Below are positions 57,222 to 64,000 of a DNA stretch of 64,000 bases, piece after piece. The notes under the pieces are model-generated. The model saw only the letters and a list, made by a program, of their open reading frames with translations, did not search any database and was not told the DNA's origin. Position 1 is the stretch's first letter, and every line of letters begins with the position of its first letter. The stretch covers positions 36,203 to 100,202 of the forward strand of contig CAYPOT010000005.1 of NCBI GenBank assembly GCA_964412455.1. The letters run 5' to 3'. The position numbers were made by a program, and so were the translations under genes. Source of the DNA: JAAXXJ01 sp964412455 (GTDB taxonomy: Bacteria; Nitrospirota; UBA9217).

Positions 57222-58019
57222 CTATAATCGGTGCCGAACTGGAGGCCGTTCATGGTATGCCGCGCTGATCACCTGGTGCGCCTTTGTGGCGAGGTCTTTC
57301 CGTGACAGATGCTGGTGCGTTGCGATGGGCCTCAGGATAACGCATTCCACGTCAATGGACCGGAGCGCCAGGAACCTCGGCAGGTGCTGGAAGAACGTTG
57401 TGTTGCCGTAGTAATAAAGAGAATCTCGATTTGCCGGGACCACCGGGTGTCCATTGGCCGCCCGGTAGCGGATGCAGACCGGGAGGAGGCTGGCGCCGGT
57501 CGTGACGGCCGCGGTGAAGAGTGAGTTTTTGAAGGGCCGCACCGTGTCGCCGTTCGAGGTCGTGCCTTCGGGAAACAGCACGACCGAGGTCCCCCGGGCG
57601 AGCACCTTCTCGATCTCCTCGATCTCCCGCGTCAGGCCCGCGCGGCTCCTTCGCTCCACGAAAAGGCACCCGCCGAGCCAGGCAAACAGGCCGAGGGGAA
57701 AGGTCTGCTTCAGTTCCACGGACGTGATGAACACCGAGGGCATGAGAGAGGCAACGACGAGGATGTCCGCATAAGAAAGATGGTTCGCGATGATGAGGTG
57801 GTTCGCACGGCGCTGACGGGCGCCCTTTCGCTTCAGACGGCGTGAATGCACGCGGATGCCCAGCACGCGAAGGCCGAGGCGAGCGAAGAACATGACGTTC
57901 CCGGTCAGGCGCGCCAGCCTGCGTGATCGGCCCGCGGGCAGCGCCATGATGCCGAGCGCGGCCAGCGCGTACAGGGTAAGGAGCAGGAAGATGGCGATGG
58001 ATTTAAGGAGTATTCGCAT
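57222..58019 (-). CDS. 1-acyl-sn-glycerol-3-phosphate acyltransferase (PlsC family)
   Basis: This 265-residue protein has an N-terminal helix, the catalytic NHLSYAD (HX4D) motif and FPEGTTS, the acyltransferase blocks I and III. It transfers an acyl chain to lysophosphatidate or a lysolipid at the inner membrane. ATG 58019 is used; there is no clear ribosome site. The C terminus ends in HERPPVRHRL. It is intact, unlike the fragment at 10588. Confidence 0.92.
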   Translation of the reverse strand: MRILLKSIAIFLLLTLYALAALGIMALPAGRSRRLARLTGNVMFFARLGLRVLGIRVHSRRLKRKGARQRRANHLIIANHLSYADILVVASLMPSVFITSVELKQTFPLGLFAWLGGCLFVERRSRAGLTREIEEIEKVLARGTSVVLFPEGTTSNGDTVRPFKNSLFTAAVTTGASLLPVCIRYRAANGHPVVPANRDSLYYYGNTTFFQHLPRFLALRSIDVECVILRPIATHQHLSRKDLATKAHQVISAAYHERPPVRHRL

Positions 58020-58070
58020 GAAGGCAAAGTTGTCAACCCGTATTGTATCCCGAACCTGACCCTGGAGGAC

Positions 58071-58654
58071 CTACTCGTTCAGCACAACCGCCAGTTTTTT
58101 CACCACGTCTTTCGGACCGAAACCGGGGAAGCGCATTTTAGCGAGAGCCTGCATTGCTTCTTCCTGTTCGTCCCGTACTGAAACATCCTTCACTTTTTCC
58201 CCATTATGTTTATAGGTGATCGTCCCGATATGGACAGCGCGCGCTTTTGCGGGGATCGTAACTTTGCTGTTCCGGGGCATCCGCAGAACGTCATAAGTCG
58301 TCCTTGAGTCGCCTCTCGGGGCGGCCCGTACCCCGCTGGGGATCATTATCTGCCCCACCCGGAAATATTTAACGCCGGGAGAAACGGGAAATAAAAAACC
58401 GAACCCAGATCAGGGTCGATCGCGTCATCGATCGAATTGATGGACCTGTTGAGGTCGTCGTTCATCGACATCATGATGTAATCCCGCTCGCCCTCTTTGA
58501 CCTTGCCGAACTTGGGACTGACGATGACTTTGCCGATCAGCAGCACTTTTCCTTCAGGTATTGCCTCTCCTGTTGAAAGCGGCTTCACAAAGGAGCCGCA
58601 CCCGAAGAAAAAAGGCAGCATAACCGCGATAGAACATATAGCAATCTTTTTCAT
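58071..58654 (-). pseudogene. Lipoprotein gene with a one-base frameshift
   Basis: Two overlapping frames give one sensible product. The upstream part is MKKIAICSIAVMLPFFFGCG with a lipobox and GKVIVSPKFGKVKEGERDY. The downstream part is GQIMIPSGVRAAPRG through KKLAVVLNE. A one-base insertion in the A6 tract at 58391-58396 (T6 in the gene) would join them as ..SVFLFPVSPGVKYFRVGQ... The gene is either frameshifted, phase-variable at the tract or mis-sequenced. Family not recognised; the start at ATG 58654 gives about 190 residues. Confidence 0.65.
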
Positions 58655-58740
58655 TTCCGATCTCCATTTTATATTCCGTGACACCCGGTTATCGCCTCGA
58701 TTTGGATGGTTAGAATCATATCAGCATCATGATGACGTGG

Positions 58741-58792
58741 AGCTAAGGGGTGCCGCGCTTCCGCGGCGCCCCTCTTGATCGCAAAGTTAGAC
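58741..58792 (-). other. Integron attC-like site
   Basis: On the minus strand GTCTAAC (58792-58786) is the outer core and contains the stop of the LRR gene. A GGGGCGCCGCG/CGCGGCACCCC hairpin follows. The other core near 58741-58747 (CTTAGCT) is off consensus. It closes the minus-strand array. Confidence 0.55.
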
Positions 58793-59503
58793 TTCCAACC
58801 GTAAATTGATGCGTTTTAGTTCCTCAATCTCAACAGGCTCCCACCATTTCGCTGCGTGGAACCGCTGTAGGTTACGGAGCCTATAAATAGGCTTGAGAGT
58901 TTTATCCTCTGAGCGAAGATTCGTGATGCTTAAGTACCTCAACTCGCCTAGATTGCCTAAAGGGCCAAGACTTTTTATTTTCTGCGTTGTCCACATGCTC
59001 CCATCAATGCCAAGACCAAGAAGCTGGGTACATTCACCGATCGGTGAAATATCCTGAATGTGTTTGATGTTCTCCAGCTCAAGCCACCTGAGCTGCTTAA
59101 GTTGTGTGAGCGGTGTAACGGACTGGAGCTGTGATGAGCTTCCGATGTGAAGGCTTTGTAATTGCTTAAGCTTGAGTACACTCTCAATTGACTTGATACC
59201 ACTCCATTTAAGCCATAGCGCCTCAAGGCCATGCATCCCACAAATGGCCTCGAACATGACCTGTGACACTTTGTCCGATACCCAAAGGATACGAACATTT
59301 ACTAGTGAGGGAAGAACCTGTATCCAGCGTTTGGTTAACTTTGCTTGGTCCTTTGATGAGATGGACGGCGCTCCAGTAATGCTCAACCTCCCTTCACCAG
59401 AATATTTGTCCGGGTCGGAAAGGCCGGGCGGAGGGAATGCTTCCCCGGGGCGGTAGTACCAGTACCCCTCCTTGTAGTCTCTTTCAGTAAATTCAATAGG
59501 CAT
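58787..59503 (-). CDS. Leucine-rich-repeat-like protein in a cassette
   Basis: The 238-residue protein has several degenerate LRR units: LEALWLKWSGIKSIESV, LQSLHIGSSSQLQSV and LRWLELENIKHIQDI. No signal peptide or catalytic domain is seen. It probably binds a protein partner. Its stop lies inside the downstream attC core and it is preceded by attC 59510-59569, so it is a complete gene cassette. Confidence 0.75.
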   Translation of the reverse strand: MPIEFTERDYKEGYWYYRPGEAFPPPGLSDPDKYSGEGRLSITGAPSISSKDQAKLTKRWIQVLPSLVNVRILWVSDKVSQVMFEAICGMHGLEALWLKWSGIKSIESVLKLKQLQSLHIGSSSQLQSVTPLTQLKQLRWLELENIKHIQDISPIGECTQLLGLGIDGSMWTTQKIKSLGPLGNLGELRYLSITNLRSEDKTLKPIYRLRNLQRFHAAKWWEPVEIEELKRINLRLEV

Positions 59504-59509
59504 GTGGAA

Positions 59510-59569
59510 GTCTAACGTTAAAGCTCAGCTGCGCCGTTTTTTGGCGTCGGCTGGAGCGTCTTGTTAGGT
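59510..59569 (-). other. Integron attC site, near-consensus
   Basis: On the minus strand ACCTAAC (59569-59563, RYYYAAC) and GTTAGAC (59516-59510, GTTRRRY) both match consensus. GCCGACGCC and GGCGCAGC form the paired centre. It separates the LRR gene from the gene at 59573. Confidence 0.85.
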
Positions 59570-59572
59570 TTT

Positions 59573-60613
59573 TTATTCATTCGCTTCTTTCAATTTTAAC
59601 AAATAATACATGCCGGAACGTTTAGCTTCGTTTTCTGCCTGATCTGCATGTACGTCAACTAATATATTTCCAATTGCGGCTAGTGTTTTTGCAATAGCCA
59701 GATTTGGGGGCATAGTTGCATACGCTGTAGCTAGCTCAGGCACTTGCTTAGCCGCATCAAATGCACGGTAGTACCATTTTTTGTTTGGCGCATTGATTAT
59801 ATTTTGAAGTTCAATTAGAGATGGCTGCACTTCTGTTTCAACGAGAAATTTAGCTGCCTGTATGACATCTTCACTTTTGCCTTCAGTAGTAATAGCTTTA
59901 TTGAGTTCTCCTGCGAGTCTTAATACACTTAATCTGAAAGGTAATAAATAATCAGATAGCTCATGCCGCATTTCTAAAATTTCTTGCGGATTCATGGGTC
60001 TCAACTTAGGCAGTACAAAGCTAGCGCATTCCATAGCTAGAATTGTTGCTAATAATTTGGAATTATTCTTTGGGCTGTCGCCACCTCGTGCTGGCACAGG
60101 CATATGCAGATCATCATTGATAAGTGGAATGCCATGCTTAGCGCTATAAATTAATGCATTTGCTGGATATTGAAGAGAACCTGGATAATGTATTGAGCTT
60201 TCATTGCCAGGCAATCCTTTAACATAATTTTTTTCATATATTGGTATAAAATTCTTCTTTGGAGGCCCAAATAGCTCTTCATCTAATGCTTTTATTATTT
60301 CGTCCGTCCCTTTTTCGTCATCACTGAAAGCTTCACTTTCCTTGCCAGTAAAATAGCAAAATTCTCTTAATTGATTTGCAATTGGTAGAAAGCGCAATGA
60401 ACCAATTAATACCGCCGTGTTGTAATCGATGCGTTCTAAATTCTCTAACCTTTCGGCTTCTTTAATAACATCAGTCAGGTCATAATTATCATGTGGGAAG
60501 TAAACACGAGGGAAATGTATTTTATCGAATATTAGCCCCATAAAAGTAAGAGATGCCGGACCGGATGGTATAGGCTTGGGATAATAAACAACTTCTAATG
60601 ATGGTATATCCAT
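59573..60613 (-). CDS. Hypothetical cassette protein, 346 residues
   Basis: I recognise no family. The protein begins MDIPSLEVVYYPKPIPSG, is soluble, contains an acidic middle (SDDEKGTDEIIKALDEELFGPP) and ends EAKRSGMYYLLKLKEANE. It is AT-rich compared with core genes. It is bounded by attC 60626-60686 and attC 59510-59569, so it is a single-gene cassette. Confidence 0.75.
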   Translation of the reverse strand: MDIPSLEVVYYPKPIPSGPASLTFMGLIFDKIHFPRVYFPHDNYDLTDVIKEAERLENLERIDYNTAVLIGSLRFLPIANQLREFCYFTGKESEAFSDDEKGTDEIIKALDEELFGPPKKNFIPIYEKNYVKGLPGNESSIHYPGSLQYPANALIYSAKHGIPLINDDLHMPVPARGGDSPKNNSKLLATILAMECASFVLPKLRPMNPQEILEMRHELSDYLLPFRLSVLRLAGELNKAITTEGKSEDVIQAAKFLVETEVQPSLIELQNIINAPNKKWYYRAFDAAKQVPELATAYATMPPNLAIAKTLAAIGNILVDVHADQAENEAKRSGMYYLLKLKEANE

Positions 60614-60625
60614 ATTATTTATAGA

Positions 60626-60686
60626 ACCTAACGCGCGGGTGAGACGCGCGTTTTTTGCGCGTCGGACTCGACCCGCATTGTTAGAC
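60626..60686 (-). other. Integron attC site, near-consensus
   Basis: On the minus strand GTCTAAC (60686-60680) and GTTAGGT (60632-60626) match both cores. GACGCGC and GCGCGTC form the stem, with GCGGGTCGAG/TCACCCGC outside. A further GTTAGGT at 60692-60698 lies just outside, suggesting a partial duplication. Confidence 0.85.
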
Positions 60687-60736
60687 TCTTCGTTAGGTAT
60701 TTTATTGTTCTTGCCGACTTACTACTTGTCACATAA

Positions 60737-61300
60737 TCATTTACCATTACCTGTCTCTGGTTGAGGCATCGTAAAACCAATCGGAGATTTCCCGATGGTA
60801 CTCCACGGCTTTAGTTCTAAAACGCCATTCAAAAGTAAAACCATGTAGTCAAAGGCTGGTTTGAAGTTATTTGGATCTGACAAATCGAATTCAAATCTTC
60901 CGTCATTATCAGTTCCAATTTTCAGTTCACACTGATTCTCACGCAACATGAAGCGGATAGGAATATGAAAGGAGCTTTTGGGATATGTTTTATCTCCATG
61001 ATCGAGCACCAACTTTATGCCAGATATCCAATAGCCATCTTTATCATGGGTTATAGCATCAATTGGTGTCATTGCTTCTTTATAGTGAATATTTCCTTCA
61101 TCGTCCCTAACAGCCTGCAGCGGTTCAATATATCGTTTTGTAGATTTATCGCGAAAATCGAGATATGTTATCGGAGCACCAATATAACTGGTAAATTCGC
61201 TGGCCAATTTAAATACAAATTGCATTGACGCAAACCTGTACTGCTTGTGGCGTTCATCCCACACTGAATATTGTGCACGTAAGTCATCGAATATTGCCAT
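60737..61300 (-). CDS. Hypothetical cassette protein, 187 residues
   Basis: Not recognised. ATG 61300 follows GGGAGAACC and gives MAIFDDLRAQYSVWDERHKQYRF. A longer frame to 61369 lacks a ribosome site. The centre (GYWISGIKLVLDHGDKTYPKSSFHIPIRFML) looks like beta strands. It lies 20 bases after a 67-residue gene in the same cassette and ends before attC 60626-60686. Confidence 0.72.
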   Translation of the reverse strand: MAIFDDLRAQYSVWDERHKQYRFASMQFVFKLASEFTSYIGAPITYLDFRDKSTKRYIEPLQAVRDDEGNIHYKEAMTPIDAITHDKDGYWISGIKLVLDHGDKTYPKSSFHIPIRFMLRENQCELKIGTDNDGRFEFDLSDPNNFKPAFDYMVLLLNGVLELKPWSTIGKSPIGFTMPQPETGNGK

Positions 61301-61320
61301 GTCAAGGTTCTCCCTCTCTT

Positions 61321-61524
61321 TTACTCGGGCTGTTTGGGCTCGCCGAGCGATTTTGGCCAACCGAGGCAATAGATAGTTCTTTGGTGCCTTTCCACCGGGT
61401 GGCCATAATCAGTCAAGTGTGTGCTTATTAGTAGCCAGCCGAGGCTCAAGTAATCATTGGCCTTAATATATGAATCCGTTTCATACAGTTTGCATATTTC
61501 CTGATGTTCAATTGGGTTTTCCAT
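61321..61524 (-). CDS. Small cassette protein, 67 residues
   Basis: ATG 61524 has a strong AGAGGAG seven bases upstream, directly after attC 61540-61597. The product (MENPIEHQEICKLYETDSY..TDYGHPVERHQRTIYCLGWP) is not recognised. Together with the following 187-residue gene it forms a two-gene cassette. It may be an antitoxin, immunity or accessory partner. Confidence 0.62.
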   Translation of the reverse strand: MENPIEHQEICKLYETDSYIKANDYLSLGWLLISTHLTDYGHPVERHQRTIYCLGWPKSLGEPKQPE

Positions 61525-61539
61525 AGTAGTCTCCTCTAA

Positions 61540-61597
61540 AACTAACGCGGCGCTGACGCGCCGACTTTGGCGCGTCGCAGTCGAGCGCCAGGTTATT
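61540..61597 (-). other. Integron attC site
   Basis: On the minus strand AATAACC (61597-61591) and GTTAGTT (61546-61540) are the cores; the first is off consensus. GGCGCT/AGCGCC and GACGCGCC/GGCGCGTC form the paired region. It lies 6 bases after the LprI-like gene. Confidence 0.65.
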
Positions 61598-61602
61598 TTG
61601 AG

Positions 61603-62658
61603 TTATTCAAACGGTTCTCTATTATATTTATCAACTGTTATTTTGTAGTGATTTCCAGACTTTTCTTTCATTTCTATTAATTTATAAGTTCCTCGGACCC
61701 AATAAAGCGGCTTCCTAAAGCTCCCGGAGTAATCGGCGACTAGAACCTCAAAGCGCATGTTATCTGTTTCGAACCAGTTGTGCGTTCCGCCATCAGGTGC
61801 TTCATCATTTTTCATGAGAGGAGAAAGCCATTCACCCGCATCTTCAAACTCAACAACACGAAGCTCGTTTTCCGGTGTAAATGTAAGTATTGTGTCAGTT
61901 CTAAAATGCCCCGTACCGCTATAAATGAGAGGTACATCGATAAATAAGCGATTTTTGATTTTAAAATAATTCGACTCTTCGAAAGAACATACTGCCGAGA
62001 TTTCTGGCGCCATCACTTCACCCAGTAACTCAAAAATATGTCCACTTTGTTTCCAAATACGGATAACGTCGCGGCTCTCTAAATAATTCTCACCTTGGTA
62101 AAGTAATGTCAGAAAGGAAGTAGCTTTTGAATAACCAGCAAAAGAAAAAGAATCTTTCACACTTGACGTATTACTATCTACGTTAATGTCGGATTTCGCC
62201 TCATCTATAGATTGAACAATTTTTGTTCCTCTGTTGAATAAAGTGATTCGTGGTCTATCCTCTGAATCGGATATTGTCCCTGACGAAACGTCCTTCGTTG
62301 ATTGTTTCCATTTCTTCAGTGCTTCTATACGCTGGGCATATAAAGCCTGAATGCAGGCAACATTTGATGAACTTGGACAAGAGGTATTCCGCTTCTTTAA
62401 CCATTCAATCTGTTCTTTTTTCAATAAACGCTTATCGCGGGGATCGAGATTAGAAATCAAGTTCTTATAAATTAGTCCAAGCTCGACATCGGCATCCGCC
62501 AATGGTTTCGATTCGCAAATCGTTTTCTCAATTTGCGAGGCGGCCTTTTTACAGTCAAAACTAGTCGAGTACTGAATTGTCTCTGCGTTTGCAGAAAGAG
62601 TTGCAAGTAAGAGTGCGGGGGCAATTAAAGAAATACTAAATGATTTTTTCCAGGCCAT
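61603..62658 (-). CDS. Secreted protein with LprI-type (DUF1311) N-terminal domain
   Basis: The 351-residue protein has a signal peptide (ISLIAPALLLATLSANA) and an LprI-like segment (FDCKKAASQIEKTICESKPLADADVEL..WLKKRNTSC), with paired cysteines. This domain is found in lysozyme-inhibitor-like proteins. The C-terminal 220 residues are unrecognised and beta-rich. It is a cassette gene between attC 62677-62732 and attC 61540-61597. Confidence 0.75.
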   Translation of the reverse strand: MAWKKSFSISLIAPALLLATLSANAETIQYSTSFDCKKAASQIEKTICESKPLADADVELGLIYKNLISNLDPRDKRLLKKEQIEWLKKRNTSCPSSSNVACIQALYAQRIEALKKWKQSTKDVSSGTISDSEDRPRITLFNRGTKIVQSIDEAKSDINVDSNTSSVKDSFSFAGYSKATSFLTLLYQGENYLESRDVIRIWKQSGHIFELLGEVMAPEISAVCSFEESNYFKIKNRLFIDVPLIYSGTGHFRTDTILTFTPENELRVVEFEDAGEWLSPLMKNDEAPDGGTHNWFETDNMRFEVLVADYSGSFRKPLYWVRGTYKLIEMKEKSGNHYKITVDKYNREPFE

Positions 62659-62676
62659 GCATCTTCCTTTTTAAAA

Positions 62677-62732
62677 ATAACATGCCGGTAACTCGCCGCT
62701 AGGCGAGTCGATGTTGACCGGCTGGTTGGAAT
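62677..62732 (-). other. Integron attC-like site
   Basis: On the minus strand TTCCAAC begins the site. ACTCGCC pairs with GGCGAGT and GCCGGT with ACCGGC. GTTATTT is the second core. Core bases are partly off consensus. It separates the KAP NTPase gene from the LprI-like gene. Confidence 0.6.
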
Positions 62733-62784
62733 CACTGCGGCGTCATATTTTCAAGGAAAAAGTCGTGACCCTGTCGACTTCTCA

Positions 62785-64000
62785 TTAATTCCAGGACGAT
62801 ATTTGCTCTATTTTGGAGTAGATCTCTTCAAAGCCGCTGCTGGATGAACGGCGCCATCCCCAACTCCATTCACCAAGATGGCTCAGACGTCGTATTTCAT
62901 CGTCTGAGATAAACCCTGCTTCGCGATAAATGTCTGCCGCTTCTTTGCCCTTTACATCTTCTGAACTGAGACCGCCGCCGGTGTAACAGAGCGTGAACCA
63001 CCAATCAGCATGTTTTTGGCTGATCTTTCTAAAGAAAGCCGCACCCTCGGCAATCTTGAAACCGCGCCTCCCCAATGTCTCATAAACATCTGGCTCACTA
63101 ATTTTCAAGGCAGCCATCAAAATAGTTCCGACTCCTGGGCACCAAAGCAATCTCCCTTTATTTGATTCATCCGTTTCAAAAATGTGCCCCATAATCCTGA
63201 AGACCTCCTGAACCTGGCGAGGAGTCATCTTCAGAGAACTTAATAATCCAGCAATAGTGTTAACGCGATCACTGTCTATCTGCATAAAACAATACCGCTC
63301 TCTCTGTAAATAGTAATCTACGTATTTGGCTGCGATCCTACCGTATGCTTGCTCATTCGGTGTTGGTATTGCGACTTCTCGCTGGACGAATTTGCGATAA
63401 TACTCAGGAAAATCCAGATCGATACCAAAAGAAGCCTTTGCTGCGCACTCCAATTGCTTACGATCTACCGCCAAAATAAAGACAATCCCATGAATATCGA
63501 ATATATGCTTTATTGTCTCCAGGTAAGAAATTGCATAATCAGGTCGACAGCGATCCAATTCATCGACCAATATCAAGATGCTCGGATTGTCGCCTTTAGC
63601 AACATCCCTAATTGCCGCCTTTAAAGCTTGGAGGGCCTTTTTCTTTTTTCCAAATGTATCAAAAAGACTGTTTTGTATTTGCTGTTTCCCTTCTTTCGCA
63701 GCCTTTTTCTTCTCCGCCAATTCCCCGGCTGCAACAGCATCTATGCCGGTCAACTTACTGACAACTTGGTTACCTATTCCAGTCAGAAACCAAGCAACAT
63801 CTTTGGCGGCGTCGCGAAGACTCTGAGATGCCTTACCTTTCTTATTGAGGGCCTCAATGAGAGCTGACACGAGCGACAAAAGCGGATCGCCACAATAGTC
63901 ATCGTTCCAAGCATTTACTTCGACGATAAGTGGTCCCTCGCCGGCACCCCTGTTGCTGACGATTCGGTCCACCCACATTTTGAGAAAAGTGCTCTTACCC
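62785..64000 (-). CDS. KAP-family P-loop NTPase, N terminus beyond the window
   Basis: The frame continues to the window edge, where GKSTFLKMWVD is the end of a Walker A motif. Walker B is ILILVDELDRCRPDYAISYLE, the KAP signature. The visible 405 residues also contain FILAVDRKQLECA and PRQVQEVFRIMGHI, typical of the domain. KAP NTPases are membrane-associated and many are anti-phage defence components. The C terminus (SSGFEEIYSKIEQISSWN) is complete and is followed by an attC-like site. Confidence 0.8.
   Translation of the reverse strand, partial: GKSTFLKMWVDRIVSNRGAGEGPLIVEVNAWNDDYCGDPLLSLVSALIEALNKKGKASQSLRDAAKDVAWFLTGIGNQVVSKLTGIDAVAAGELAEKKKAAKEGKQQIQNSLFDTFGKKKKALQALKAAIRDVAKGDNPSILILVDELDRCRPDYAISYLETIKHIFDIHGIVFILAVDRKQLECAAKASFGIDLDFPEYYRKFVQREVAIPTPNEQAYGRIAAKYVDYYLQRERYCFMQIDSDRVNTIAGLLSSLKMTPRQVQEVFRIMGHIFETDESNKGRLLWCPGVGTILMAALKISEPDVYETLGRRGFKIAEGAAFFRKISQKHADWWFTLCYTGGGLSSEDVKGKEAADIYREAGFISDDEIRRLSHLGEWSWGWRRSSSSGFEEIYSKIEQISSWN

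Overview
The window looks like chromosomal DNA of a Gram-negative, free-living bacterium, most likely a metagenome-assembled scaffold from Nitrospirota or a deltaproteobacterial relative. This is inferred from family content: BamD and many lipoproteins imply an outer membrane, and there are DUF3015, DUF4105 and DUF4388/DnaJ proteins and a TrpB2-type tryptophan synthase. Two 10-N runs (29071-29080, 36765-36774) are scaffold gaps. No rRNA operon, CRISPR array or intact insertion sequence was seen.

Layout. 0.2-16.7 kb is an ion-transport and stress block: an SPFH/prohibitin-like protein, a Na+/Ca2+ exchanger-type antiporter, two P-type cation ATPases around an HtpX-like protease, two tandem-domain universal stress proteins, a ceramidase-like membrane protein, a Kef-type antiporter, a diguanylate cyclase and an M50 protease with CBS domains. 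Gene remnants (acyltransferase, Usp and P-type ATPase 3' ends) mark past rearrangement. 16.8-24.8 kb has an HMCES/YedK-type protein, a polyamine-synthase-like protein, an ABC exporter, DoxX, a membrane zinc-ribbon protein and a DinG-like helicase. Two copies of a ~170-nt element with conserved, compensated base pairing lie here. 25-32.2 kb is a cell-envelope block of CsgG/GNA1162-like lipoproteins, an alpha/beta hydrolase, and DUF3015 and DUF4105 proteins. 32.4-44.1 kb is housekeeping: tRNA-Leu(CAG), bamD, a siroheme-synthase N-terminal domain, pcnB, rsmE, rpiB, glyA, dCMP deaminase, nrdR and priA.

44.2-48.9 kb is accessory DNA: a VapC-type toxin-antitoxin pair, then short genes separated by integron attC-like sites. 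It includes a HEPN-like gene preceded by a tRNA-like RNA and a 39-bp near-perfect palindrome. 48.9-58.7 kb returns to core genes: a SWIM protein, smpB, dienelactone hydrolase, DUF493, REC-PilZ, trpB2, a Crp/Fnr regulator, a cold-shock protein and an acyltransferase. 58.7-64 kb is a second cassette array on the minus strand with at least three near-canonical attC sites, AT-rich genes of unknown function and a KAP-type NTPase cut by the window edge. No integron integrase is visible.

A further theme is a set of inverted-arm repeats made of short, locus-specific words. These sit between genes, against start codons, and in two cases in frame inside conserved genes (the first P-type ATPase and rsmE). 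The best candidates for undescribed biology are the two-copy structured element, the RNA-palindrome-HEPN unit, and the word repeats.
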